Part shown: one piece after another, positions 1-9,334 of the stretch
How positions within the stretch are numbered: the first letter of the stretch is position 1
How the letters are laid out: every line of letters starts with the position of its first letter
Assembly: GCF_008153345.1 (NCBI RefSeq)
Contig: NZ_CP042818.1
Span: forward strand, 1-64,000
DNA length: 64,000 nucleotides
Origin: Treponema phagedenis
GTDB lineage: Bacteria; Spirochaetota; Spirochaetia; Treponematales; Treponemataceae
Direction: 5' to 3'
Notes under the pieces: generated by a model
What the model saw: the letters and a program-made list of their open reading frames with translations, nothing else
What the model was told of the DNA's origin: nothing
Databases searched by the model: none
Made by a program: the position numbers and the translations under genes

Positions 1-1401
1 ATGGATATATCAGGATATGAAATTTTTTGGAAAGAAACTTTAAAGCAGCTAAAAGAAGAACTTAATCAAGGTGAATTTAATATGTGGTTTATTCAAATTG
101 ACTTTAACTCAAGTTCAGATGATAGTATTGAAATTTCCGTACCTTCAGATTTTTTCAGAAAAGAATTTAGTCAAAAATATCAAAAAAAGCTTGAAAATAA
201 ATTTTTAGAAATATCTGGACATGAAATTTCACTTCAGTATGTTATAAAAAAACCTAAACTTACAAATTCTGCTAACAAATCAATTATTCCTGAAAAAAAA
301 GAAGAAAAGAGGGAAGAAAGAAAAGAAAAACCTCAAAAGATAAAAAATTCTCACCCTGCTTTAAAGGATAATTATACATTTGATAATTTTGTTGCAGGTG
401 AAGATTTAAAATTTACTCAAAATGCGGCACTTTCCGTCGCAAAATTTCCCGGAAAAAACTACAATCCCTTGCTCATTTTGGGCGGTGTAGGCTTGGGAAA
501 AACGCATTTAATGCAAGCTATCGGAAATGAGATTTATAGGACAACTGACTTAAATATTATTTATGTAACTGCAGAAAGTTTCAGTAACGAATTTATTTCC
601 GCTCTTGGAAGTAAAAAAACCCAAGAATTCAAAAATAAATACAGAAAAGCCGATGTACTTTTAATTGACGACATTCATTTTTTTCAGAATAAAGACGGTT
701 TACAGGAAGAGCTTTTTCATACTTTCAATGCATTATATGAAAGCGGTAGACAAATTGTTTTTACTTGCGATAGACCTATTAAAGAACTTAAGAATTTTTC
801 AGAGCGTTTAAAATCACGATGTACACGCGGTTTGAATGTAGACTTAACTATGCCATCTTTTGAAACTCGTTGCGCAATCTTAATAAAAAAACTTGAAATT
901 TACAATAAATCAAATCCCGATAAAAATATCAAAATTTCAGATGAAATTATTCACCTTATTGCACAAAATGTTTTTTCAAATGTAAGAGATTTGGAAGGCT
1001 GTTTAACAAAAATTATTGCATTCACTGAAATTTCAGGAGAGGTAACTATAGATATTATACCAGATTTACTAAAAGACTTTTTTTATCTTCCCAAACCAAA
1101 AAACGTCAGCGTGGATATAATTTTGAGAGTTGTTGCGGAAGATTTTAATATCTCATATGTGGATTTAAAAAGCAAAAAAAGAACTAAAACTATTGCTTAT
1201 CCGCGACAAATAGCTATGTATCTTGCGCGGCAAATGACGGAATTATCAACAACGGAGCTCGGTATTGAATTCGGCGGAAGAGATCATACAACAATTATTC
1301 ACGGAGTAGAAAAAATCGAAAATGAGATTTTGATCAATCCGTCGTTACAAGCAAATTTAAACTCTCTCAAAAATACCATTTCCGAATTATCAAAAAAATA
1401 G
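1..1401 (+). CDS. dnaA: Chromosomal replication initiator protein DnaA
   Basis: 466 residues, full family length. DnaA binds DnaA boxes and melts oriC to load the replicative helicase. Visible are an N-terminal domain I (about 1-85), a lysine/glutamate-rich linker (about 95-115), the AAA+ domain with Walker A GGVGLGKTH near residue 161 and Walker B VLLIDDIHFF near 219, and the C-terminal DNA-binding domain with the signature GGRDHTTIIHG near 424. The ATG is the first base of the window, so nothing upstream can be seen; the numbering suggests a chromosome rotated to dnaA. The following gene is dnaN, separated by a DnaA-box-rich gap, the usual bacterial origin arrangement. Confidence 0.98.
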   Translation: MDISGYEIFWKETLKQLKEELNQGEFNMWFIQIDFNSSSDDSIEISVPSDFFRKEFSQKYQKKLENKFLEISGHEISLQYVIKKPKLTNSANKSIIPEKKEEKREERKEKPQKIKNSHPALKDNYTFDNFVAGEDLKFTQNAALSVAKFPGKNYNPLLILGGVGLGKTHLMQAIGNEIYRTTDLNIIYVTAESFSNEFISALGSKKTQEFKNKYRKADVLLIDDIHFFQNKDGLQEELFHTFNALYESGRQIVFTCDRPIKELKNFSERLKSRCTRGLNVDLTMPSFETRCAILIKKLEIYNKSNPDKNIKISDEIIHLIAQNVFSNVRDLEGCLTKIIAFTEISGEVTIDIIPDLLKDFFYLPKPKNVSVDIILRVVAEDFNISYVDLKSKKRTKTIAYPRQIAMYLARQMTELSTTELGIEFGGRDHTTIIHGVEKIENEILINPSLQANLNSLKNTISELSKK

Positions 1402-1653
1402 GATAAACTCTGTATTTCTTTTGTAAAATATGTTAATATATCGTTAATATTTGTGGATAAGTTTTAAATTTTATATAAGCTTGTGAATTTGTGGATAAAC
1501 CAAACAAATTATCCACAAGCTTATATACAAGCTAAGTTAATGAAATACAATACTTTAGTTTTGTTCTTAAGAAATTCACAGGACTTACTATTACTATTAC
1601 TAAATTTATATATTATACATTAATATTAAGAAGAGAAAATCGAGGAGAAAAAA
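1402..1653. other. dnaA-dnaN intergenic region with three perfect DnaA boxes (candidate oriC)
   Basis: AT-rich gap with three perfect DnaA boxes (TTATCCACA): 1452-1460 and 1490-1498 on the minus strand and 1509-1517 on the plus strand. The last two converge and are embedded in a larger inverted repeat whose outer arms are AAGCTTGTG and CACAAGCTT. This is typical of a bacterial origin or a DnaA autoregulatory region. The dnaN ribosome-binding site GAGGAG lies at the right edge. Whether replication starts here or in the second box cluster at 12.6-13.1 kb cannot be decided from sequence. Confidence 0.75.
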
Positions 1654-2757
1654 ATGAAATTTACCTTTGATAAAGATGTATTCTTGAAAGAATTAGCCAT
1701 TGCACAAGAGATTATCTCAAACAAAACAGCCATATCTATTCTTTCAAATGTTTTACTTACAGCCAAAGAAGGAAGCTTAATACTTAAAGCAACCGACATT
1801 AAAGTAAATTTTGAAACAAAAATTCCTGTAGACATACAGGAAGAAGGCTCTACTACTGTTTTTTGTGATAAATTTGTCAGTGTTATTTCTTCTCTTCCTC
1901 AGGGAGAAATTGAAATCACCGAAAAAGATCAAAAACTGATTATAACATCAGTAGCAAAAAAAGCGAAATTTCAACTTCGAACAATTTCAGACAATGACTT
2001 CCCGGTATTCTCTGAACCAGATAATATTCAATTTTTTGAAATCAATACAAAAGATTTTAAAGAGATGATAGAACAAACCGTTTTTTCAGTTTCAGATGAT
2101 GAAACTCGTTATTTTATGAACGGTGTCTATATGGAGAAAAAAAATGAAAACCTTATCTTTGTCGCAACAGACGGACGAAGACTTGCATATATCGAAAAAA
2201 ACTTTGGCATTACTATTCCCGACTTTAAAGGAATTATTATCCCTCCAAAAATTCTCTCTATTATAAACAGAAGAACTCAAAACGAAGGTTCAATAGCTAT
2301 TGGCGTAGGAGAAAAAAACATATTCTTCAATTTCGGATCATATAAATTCTCTTCCGTCCTTATAGACGGACAATTTCCAAATTATGATAAAGTTATACCT
2401 GAAAATCAAGATAAATCTTTTGAAATTGAAAAGTCGGAATTAACCGATGCTTTAAAACGCGTTGCTTTATTAGTTGAACAAAAAACAAGAAGAATTTTCT
2501 TTAATCTTAATTCCGGCTCTCTTATTATCAGTTCTGAAGAAAATGAGTTAGGGCAAGCAAAAGAAGAAATTCCCTGTCAATATGAGGGAGATGAAATAGT
2601 AATGGCTTTAAATTATTTATATGTTGAAGAGCCTTTAAAAGTGATAAATTCTGACCGCATAAAAATAGAATTTACTGATCCTATGCGTGCTATCACTCTG
2701 CGTGCAGAACCTAATAAAGATTTTTTTCATATTATAATGCCAATGCAAATAGAGTAG
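1654..2757 (+). CDS. dnaN: DNA polymerase III beta subunit (sliding clamp)
   Basis: 367 residues, normal for the ring-shaped processivity clamp that tethers polymerase III and many repair proteins to DNA. Three repeated clamp domains are expected; the conserved C-terminal pattern (DPMRAITLRAEPN, then a hydrophobic stretch ending MPMQIE) is present. The start is supported by a GAGGAG ribosome-binding site 7 nt upstream. recF follows after 3 nt, so the two are almost certainly cotranscribed. Confidence 0.97.
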   Translation: MKFTFDKDVFLKELAIAQEIISNKTAISILSNVLLTAKEGSLILKATDIKVNFETKIPVDIQEEGSTTVFCDKFVSVISSLPQGEIEITEKDQKLIITSVAKKAKFQLRTISDNDFPVFSEPDNIQFFEINTKDFKEMIEQTVFSVSDDETRYFMNGVYMEKKNENLIFVATDGRRLAYIEKNFGITIPDFKGIIIPPKILSIINRRTQNEGSIAIGVGEKNIFFNFGSYKFSSVLIDGQFPNYDKVIPENQDKSFEIEKSELTDALKRVALLVEQKTRRIFFNLNSGSLIISSEENELGQAKEEIPCQYEGDEIVMALNYLYVEEPLKVINSDRIKIEFTDPMRAITLRAEPNKDFFHIIMPMQIE

Positions 2758-2760
2758 GAT

Positions 2761-3831
2761 ATGCCCTTTCTTACAATCTCTCTTGTAAATTTTCGCAACT
2801 TATCAAATAAACCGATAGATTTATCAGCTCCGGAAGTTTTTTTAATAGGAAAAAACGGGCAAGGAAAAACCAATCTACTTGAAAGCTTGTACATTGCTTC
2901 TTACGGCAATTCTTTTAGAACGCGCACAGATTCTGAAATTTATACTACCGGCACAAATGAATACAGCATTCGAGCAATGTATAAAGCGGAAAAAACCGAT
3001 TCAATTTCCATTATTTCAAAAAACGGAAAAAAACAAATAGAAAAAAATTTAAAAAAAATACGATCTCGTAAAGACTTGGTAAACGCCATTCCTTGTGTAC
3101 TTTTTTTTCATAACGATTTAGATTTTGTGGTCGGCTCTCCCGAAAGGCGAAGGTTTTTTATAGACCAATCTCTTTCAATGTATAATCCGTTTTATCTTGA
3201 TCTTTTACAAAAATACACTGTTCTATTAAAAACAAAAAATAAAGAAATTAAAGAGCAAAAAAGAGTTTTATTAGACAGCCTTGATGTGCAAATTGCCTCT
3301 GTTGGCTTTGAAATTATCAGCTACCGAAAAAAAACAATCGATGAGTTTAATACCATTTTTTCGGATATTTATGAAAAGGTCAGCGGCATTGATAATGTAA
3401 GAATTGAGTATAAACCTTCGTGGAAACATTCATCAGCTGAAGAAGTTATGGCACATCTTGCGGCAAGAAGGGAAAAAGATATTCTTTTAGGAACCTGCAT
3501 GTCGGGGCCGCATCGTGATAAAATTCACTTTGTACGAAATAACGAACTTTTTATTTCTACCGCATCAACGGGACAGCTTCGTTTAATTTCTCTTGTATTA
3601 AGAACCGCACAAGCATTGTTTTTTACAAAGATTACCGGAAAACTGCCTATTTTACTGATGGATGATGTACTTCTTGAGCTTGATCCTGATAAAAGAAAAT
3701 CATTTACCGATCTTTTACCAAAATATGATCAGCTTTTTTGTACATTTTTACCAGGCGAACCGTATAAAAAATATGCAAAAGAAAAAACCTTAATTTATTT
3801 TGTTTCAAACGGAGAATTTCATGCAGAATAA
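2761..3831 (+). CDS. recF: DNA replication and repair protein RecF
   Basis: 356 residues. RecF is an SMC-like ATPase that helps load RecA on gapped DNA. Walker A IGKNGQGKTN lies near residues 30-38, the ABC-type signature STGQLRLISL near 263 and Walker B LLMDDVLLELD near 299. The gene begins 3 nt after dnaN and its 3' end overlaps the DUF721 gene, giving a dnaN-recF-DUF721 operon. gyrB, often the next gene in bacteria, does not follow here. Confidence 0.96.
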   Translation: MPFLTISLVNFRNLSNKPIDLSAPEVFLIGKNGQGKTNLLESLYIASYGNSFRTRTDSEIYTTGTNEYSIRAMYKAEKTDSISIISKNGKKQIEKNLKKIRSRKDLVNAIPCVLFFHNDLDFVVGSPERRRFFIDQSLSMYNPFYLDLLQKYTVLLKTKNKEIKEQKRVLLDSLDVQIASVGFEIISYRKKTIDEFNTIFSDIYEKVSGIDNVRIEYKPSWKHSSAEEVMAHLAARREKDILLGTCMSGPHRDKIHFVRNNELFISTASTGQLRLISLVLRTAQALFFTKITGKLPILLMDDVLLELDPDKRKSFTDLLPKYDQLFCTFLPGEPYKKYAKEKTLIYFVSNGEFHAE

Positions 3832-4279
3832 AATAAAAAAAATTGCTGATTTGATCATTCCCGCTACAAAACAAATAGAGTGTTTTTATGAATCCGATGC
3901 TTTACAGGCATATAATGCATGGGTTGAAATTGTAGGAGAAAATATTGCATCTCACAGTGAGCTCACTGATATAAAAAACGGACAAGCAATAATTACTGTA
4001 GACCATTCCGGCTGGAGTCAACAAATTCTTTTAAAAAAAGAAAAAATTCTTGAGATATTTACAAAAAAATATCCTCAGTTAAACATCACCGGACTCAGTA
4101 TTTTTGTAAAATCAGAAATTAAAGATGAATATAAAAAAGAAAGAAAATTTTATAAACCTTCCGCTAAAGAAATAAAAGAATTTGAAAATGATGAAATAAA
4201 AAAAGATCTGCCTCCAGAACTTAAAAAGAAGTTTAAAAGTTTAAAAAAAGCAATACAGAAAAGTTATAAAAAAGAATAG
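3821..4279 (+). CDS. DUF721 protein, possible DciA-like helicase loader
   Basis: The likely start is the ATG at 3821 (MQNKIKK), which overlaps the recF stop and has GGAG upstream; an ATG at 3800 is in frame but less well placed. The product is about 152 residues, with the DUF721 pattern in the first 100 (YNAWVEIVGENIASHSEL, then VDHSGWSQQILLKK) and a lysine-rich tail. DUF721 proteins are commonly found beside recF; the family includes DciA, which assists loading of replicative helicase in bacteria lacking DnaC. The DciA role is inferred from family and neighbourhood. Confidence 0.85.
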   Translation: MQNKIKKIADLIIPATKQIECFYESDALQAYNAWVEIVGENIASHSELTDIKNGQAIITVDHSGWSQQILLKKEKILEIFTKKYPQLNITGLSIFVKSEIKDEYKKERKFYKPSAKEIKEFENDEIKKDLPPELKKKFKSLKKAIQKSYKKE

Positions 4280-4350
4280 TTTATTTTTCAGTCAATAACA
4301 CCATATTTTCACGAAAGAAGCAAGATTTTTTAATAAAACAAAGCTTAAAA

Positions 4351-4520
4351 AATTTTATAAAGAAAGAGCCCGACACGGCACAAGGGCGAAGTTTTGAAAA
4401 TTTACTTTAACTTCGCCTACGAGTTTTACCTGTTTACAACAACGGATCAGGTAAAACATCGTTTTGAATTTAGCAACGGTGAGTAATTTACCATAGCAAT
4501 GTTGAATCCAGTATTTTTGA
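4351..4520 (+). repeat. Dispersed intergenic repeat, copy A
   Basis: Long form of the intergenic repeat described in the findings. It opens with GAGCCCGACACGGCACAAGG, contains the inverted repeat GGGCGAAGTT...AACTTCGCC, a second hairpin GTTTTACCTG...CAGGTAAAAC and the conserved motif CGGTGAGTAATTTACCATAG. Its first part is nearly identical to the complement of copy D (13090-13332). The IS at 4521 sits at its distal edge. Confidence 0.75.
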
Positions 4521-5957
4521 TGTCAATAACCAGTGAATATTTCACCCCTAAAGGGGGTTAATTTTGCAATGAAAATTGCACCCCTTAACACATCGAGTTA
4601 TCCTGCTTTTGCATCTTTAAGTAAGAATTCATAAATCAAGTCAATAACTACTTGAGGCAGGTCTCCGGTTCGTCCAACCGTATCGGTTCGGTATATATCA
4701 TCGAGCGGTACAATCGGATAGAATTCATCATGTATTAAAGCGCGTATACCATGTTTTTGTGAAATCAATACATTTACCGTTGTGCCTGCGCCGAATTTAT
4801 TCTGCTCAATTTTAAACAAATGGTTTTTGATTGAGATGGTAGAACCGCTTGAAAGCTTGCGCGTAATAACCGATGACAACAGTTTATCAAGATCGAGTGT
4901 TTTTGGCGTCGGTACAAACATTGAATATGAATCGCAGGCCGAAACACCAAACTGTTTGTTGAAAATACCGATATACTCTTTTAAGAATTGATTCGCTTGC
5001 TCTATGGTTGTAATTCCGCGTCGTGCAAATTCAACAGGGAGTCGGCTTTGTAAAGTTTGCCATAATCGCTCAACACGTCCTTTTGCTTGTGATGAATGAG
5101 CCGGGAACATATCGATTCCTAAGTACTTGATAATTTTGCCGAATTGTGTTACTTGTTCCTCGGTTCCTTGTAATTGCTCCTCAATGGATAACTGTTTTTT
5201 TGCATTAACAAAAAAAACGCTACACTTATCCGGATAAAGAGCGGCAGGGAGTCCATAATTTTCGAGTGTCTGCCGCAGAACTTCTAAATATCCGAGCAGG
5301 CACTCGTTTTTGCATAAATAAAGACCGGTAATCATTCCGCGCGCATCATCAATAAAAGCATGTAATGCGGATTTTTCTTTCCCGCCGAACCAAGGAAACG
5401 GGGTTGCGTCCACTTGCAACAGCTCTCCGAAGCAAGCTCTTCTCTCGCGCGTTTTATGCACCTTCTTTCGTGTTCGTCTTTTCTTTGGTGAACAAATTCC
5501 ATGTGATAACAGAATACGGCGCAGAGTCGAATATGACAGCTGCAATTGATATTCTTCAGTTACTATTTCATGAAAATGCAAAAAATTGCTTTTTGACAAT
5601 GCGGGATCGCTTCGCAGCGCAAGTAATCGCTGCTCAATTTCTTTCGAGGTCTTCTTTGCAGAGGGACGCTGACTGTTGCCATGCAGCATTGCTGCTAAAC
5701 CCTTTTCTTTGAACGCCTTTTTTAATTGCTGTACGCGTCTTCGTGAAAGGTTTAATCGAAGCGCAGCTTGTTGTACCGTACATCTCCCCTCTAAGCAGTT
5801 GGCGATAACATGTCCTCGTGTAATTTGATCAATGCTCATAAATAATTTCATTCCTCCAGTGTAATGTAATAAGTCAATAATTTCACCTCGGTAAAATATA
5901 GGGGCGAAATATTCATTGAAAACTTATAGGGGTGAAATTATCACAGATTAAAGACAA
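4521..5957 (-). mobile_element. IS1202-group (ISTde1-like) insertion sequence
   Basis: About 1436 bp. Both ends start TGTC and form imperfect terminal inverted repeats, 22 of 28 positions matching, that include TTTCACCCC. A related second repeat lies just inside each end (CAATGAA...CCCCT at about 4568 and, inverted, at about 5901). The 13-bp sequence CCAGTATTTTTGA occurs at 4508-4520 and 5958-5970 and is the probable target duplication. One intact transposase fills the element. Members of this group make unusually long duplications, which fits. The right-hand copy of the duplication ends at the base before the tpl -35 box. Confidence 0.85.
4598..5851 (-). CDS. IS1202-group (ISTde1-like) transposase
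   Basis: 417 residues. An N-terminal helix-turn-helix region (about 20-75) is followed by a basic linker and an RNase H-fold integrase core with a DDE-type triad: D in LLQVDATPFPWFG, D in AALYPDKCSVFF and E in AKGRVERLWQTLQ. A small beta-rich C-terminal domain follows. The frame is intact from start to stop, so the element may still be mobile. Family placement (IS1202 group of ISNCY) rests on length, motif spacing and element structure; IS481 was considered but proteins of that family are usually shorter. Confidence 0.85.
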   Translation of the reverse strand: MKLFMSIDQITRGHVIANCLEGRCTVQQAALRLNLSRRRVQQLKKAFKEKGLAAMLHGNSQRPSAKKTSKEIEQRLLALRSDPALSKSNFLHFHEIVTEEYQLQLSYSTLRRILLSHGICSPKKRRTRKKVHKTRERRACFGELLQVDATPFPWFGGKEKSALHAFIDDARGMITGLYLCKNECLLGYLEVLRQTLENYGLPAALYPDKCSVFFVNAKKQLSIEEQLQGTEEQVTQFGKIIKYLGIDMFPAHSSQAKGRVERLWQTLQSRLPVEFARRGITTIEQANQFLKEYIGIFNKQFGVSACDSYSMFVPTPKTLDLDKLLSSVITRKLSSGSTISIKNHLFKIEQNKFGAGTTVNVLISQKHGIRALIHDEFYPIVPLDDIYRTDTVGRTGDLPQVVIDLIYEFLLKDAKAG

Positions 5958-5970
5958 CCAGTATTTTTGA

Positions 5971-7440
<1,470 letters not shown>

Positions 7441-7462
7441 AAGATAAAAATAAACTAAACTT

Positions 7463-7506
7463 CATAATTCGGTAGTATATCAAAATCTGATAATTACCGA
7501 ATTATG
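7463..7506 (+). terminator. Large hairpin between tpl and the NSS transporter gene
   Basis: Perfect 12-bp inverted repeat CATAATTCGGTA / TACCGAATTATG around a 20-nt loop that itself holds a 5-bp stem (TATCA/TGATA). Only a weak T-tract follows, so it may be a terminator, an attenuator or an RNA-stabilising structure. Confidence 0.5.
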
Positions 7507-7584
7507 TTTATCTTCTGTTGTAATATGTTTTAATTAAAAATAAAATATTTTATCTAAATTAAAAACAAAACTAAGGAGAAAACA

Positions 7585-8976
7585 TTGGGTAATGAAAAAA
7601 AATTTCAATCAAAATGGGGATTTATTCTTTCATGCGTAGGTTCTGCCGTCGGTATGGCTAATGTATGGGGATTCCCATACCGAATGGCGGCCAATGGAGG
7701 AGGGGCTTTTCTTTTAGTATATATTCTTTTTGTTGCTCTTTTTAGTTATGTAGGTTTATCTGCGGAATACGGGGTAGGAAGAAGATCGGGAACAGGAACC
7801 TTGGGGTCATATAGATTCGCTTGGTCGACGCGCAATCAAGGAACGGTCGGATCTGTTATAGCTTGGCTTCCTTTAGCAGGCTCAATGTGTATTGCAATAG
7901 GATATGCAGTTATTGTTGCTTTAGTTCTGAAAGGTTTGGTTACTTCGGTTTCTGGTTCTTTATTCAGCTATACTTCGCAAGTTGTAGACGGAGTAACAAA
8001 ATCCGGTTCTGAAATTTGGTTTGGTGAAAGCGCTTTTACTCCTTATGGATTACTTCCGTATCACATTGTTATTGTAATCGGAACACTTTTGACGCTTGTC
8101 TTAGGGGCAAAGAGTATTGAAAAAACAAATAAAGTAATGATGCCCTTATTCTTTATCCTTTTTTTAATTCTTGCTGTTCGTGTTTCTTTTTTACCGAATG
8201 TGGGAGAAGGATACAAGTATATGTTTATTCCGCGTTGGGAATATCTTGCAAAACCTTCAACCTATATTTGGGCAATGGGACAAGCATTCTTTTCTCTGTC
8301 AATTACCGGCAGCGGAATGATTGTGTATGGAGCTTATTTGCCTGAAACGGAAGATTTAGTCGGCGGGGCAATACAAACTGCACTTTTCGATGCTTTAGCG
8401 GCAATTATTGCGGCATTGGTTATTATTCCTGCAACGTTTTCGTTTAATGCAGAGGAAATAGCCGAAGTTGTTGCCGCAGGAGGAAGTATCCATGAGGTTG
8501 TAAACAAGGGTCCGGGGCTTCTCTTTATAACTTTGCCTGAATTATTAAAAACAATTCCGATGGGGCGCTTTTTTGCGATTGTATTGTTTTTAGCCGTAAC
8601 TTTTGCCGGCATTACTTCCCTACAAAACATGTTTGAGGTTGTAGGAGAATCACTCATGCATCGATTCCCAAAACTTAAGCGAAATGCAATGTTAACTCTT
8701 CTTGCGGTAATCTGTTTAGGAATAGGAATAAACATGGAAGCCATTTATCAATGGGGATCGTGGATGGATATTATATCAATTTACATTATTCCGATCGGAG
8801 CGGTTCTGGGCGGTTTTTCATGGTTCTGGGTTTGGGAAAAAGATGATATGATGAAAGAAATTAACAAAGGTGCTGCACGGCAAATAGGAAGTTCATGGTT
8901 AAACCTTGGAAAATATCTCTATGTGCCCCTTGCGATTATTATTTGTGTTGCAGGCTTCTTTACCGGAGGCTTTTAA
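7585..8976 (+). CDS. Sodium-dependent transporter, NSS family (probable tyrosine or other amino acid)
   Basis: 463 residues with about 11-12 hydrophobic segments, typical of bacterial neurotransmitter:sodium symporters of the LeuT/MhsT type. TM1 contains GSAVGMANVWGFPYRMAANGG, the family's unwound substrate and sodium site. The start is TTG at 7585 with AAGGAG 8 nt upstream; no ATG fits the conserved N-terminus. Its position behind tpl suggests it imports tyrosine; a tyrosine-specific NSS protein (Tyt1) is known from Fusobacterium. Substrate is an inference. Confidence 0.9.
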   Translation: MGNEKKFQSKWGFILSCVGSAVGMANVWGFPYRMAANGGGAFLLVYILFVALFSYVGLSAEYGVGRRSGTGTLGSYRFAWSTRNQGTVGSVIAWLPLAGSMCIAIGYAVIVALVLKGLVTSVSGSLFSYTSQVVDGVTKSGSEIWFGESAFTPYGLLPYHIVIVIGTLLTLVLGAKSIEKTNKVMMPLFFILFLILAVRVSFLPNVGEGYKYMFIPRWEYLAKPSTYIWAMGQAFFSLSITGSGMIVYGAYLPETEDLVGGAIQTALFDALAAIIAALVIIPATFSFNAEEIAEVVAAGGSIHEVVNKGPGLLFITLPELLKTIPMGRFFAIVLFLAVTFAGITSLQNMFEVVGESLMHRFPKLKRNAMLTLLAVICLGIGINMEAIYQWGSWMDIISIYIIPIGAVLGGFSWFWVWEKDDMMKEINKGAARQIGSSWLNLGKYLYVPLAIIICVAGFFTGGF

Positions 8977-9000
8977 GCATAGGCTTTTACTGTTGAGACA

Positions 9001-9036
9001 AGGCAAGCGGATTATTTTAATTTGCTTGCCTTTTTT
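9001..9036 (+). terminator. Rho-independent terminator after the NSS transporter
   Basis: Stem AGGCAAGC (9001-9008) with GCTTGCCT (9024-9031), followed by a run of T. It lies 24 nt after the transporter stop. Confidence 0.85.
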
Positions 9037-9138
9037 ATTTTAAAATGAGATGTGTTCAAAAAGAAAGGGTGAGACTTTGCTACAGTCTTCCTGAGGGACG
9101 GAGTGCAATTCAATGCATAAGCGAAAAAAGCACTTAAC

Positions 9139-9192
9139 ACTATGGTAAGTTTGCTCACCGTTGCGCCGTGTCGGGCTCCTTTTTAATAAAAT
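9139..9192 (-). repeat. Dispersed intergenic repeat, short form, copy B
   Basis: Contains ACTATGGTAAGTTTGCTCAC, then CGTTGCGCCGTGTCGGGCTC: the two conserved edges of the repeat family joined without the variable hairpins. It closely matches copy H (60777-60830). The rest of 8977-9334 holds the terminator, this repeat and the gyrA promoter; no gene is seen. Confidence 0.7.
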
Positions 9193-9296
9193 TGTATGGA
9201 AAACATCGGACACGCCAAAGCATCTTGTCCAGTAAAAAACTAAAATCGATGGGCTTAATGTCGGCTGCACATTGTTTGTGCGCTTTTATTAAAGGC

Positions 9297-9325
9297 TTGA
9301 AGAAGGCTCTATTTTTTGCTATACT
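9297..9325 (+). promoter_or_regulatory. gyrA promoter, giving a nearly leaderless transcript
   Basis: TTGAAG at 9297-9302 and TATACT at 9320-9325 with a 17-bp spacer. The gyrA ATG begins at 9335, 9 nt after the -10 box, so transcription should start within a few bases of the start codon. No Shine-Dalgarno is present. Confidence 0.65.
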
Positions 9326-9334
9326 GCATACGTT

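Noticed and set aside
5365-5712. 115-codon plus-strand ORF inside the transposase
   Set aside because: Antisense to a clearly coding transposase with intact DDE residues; shadow ORF.
4533-5945. Shorter IS boundaries at the GTGA...TCAC sequences
   Set aside because: Extending to TGTC ends gives a longer inverted repeat and exposes a 13-bp direct repeat, a better boundary.
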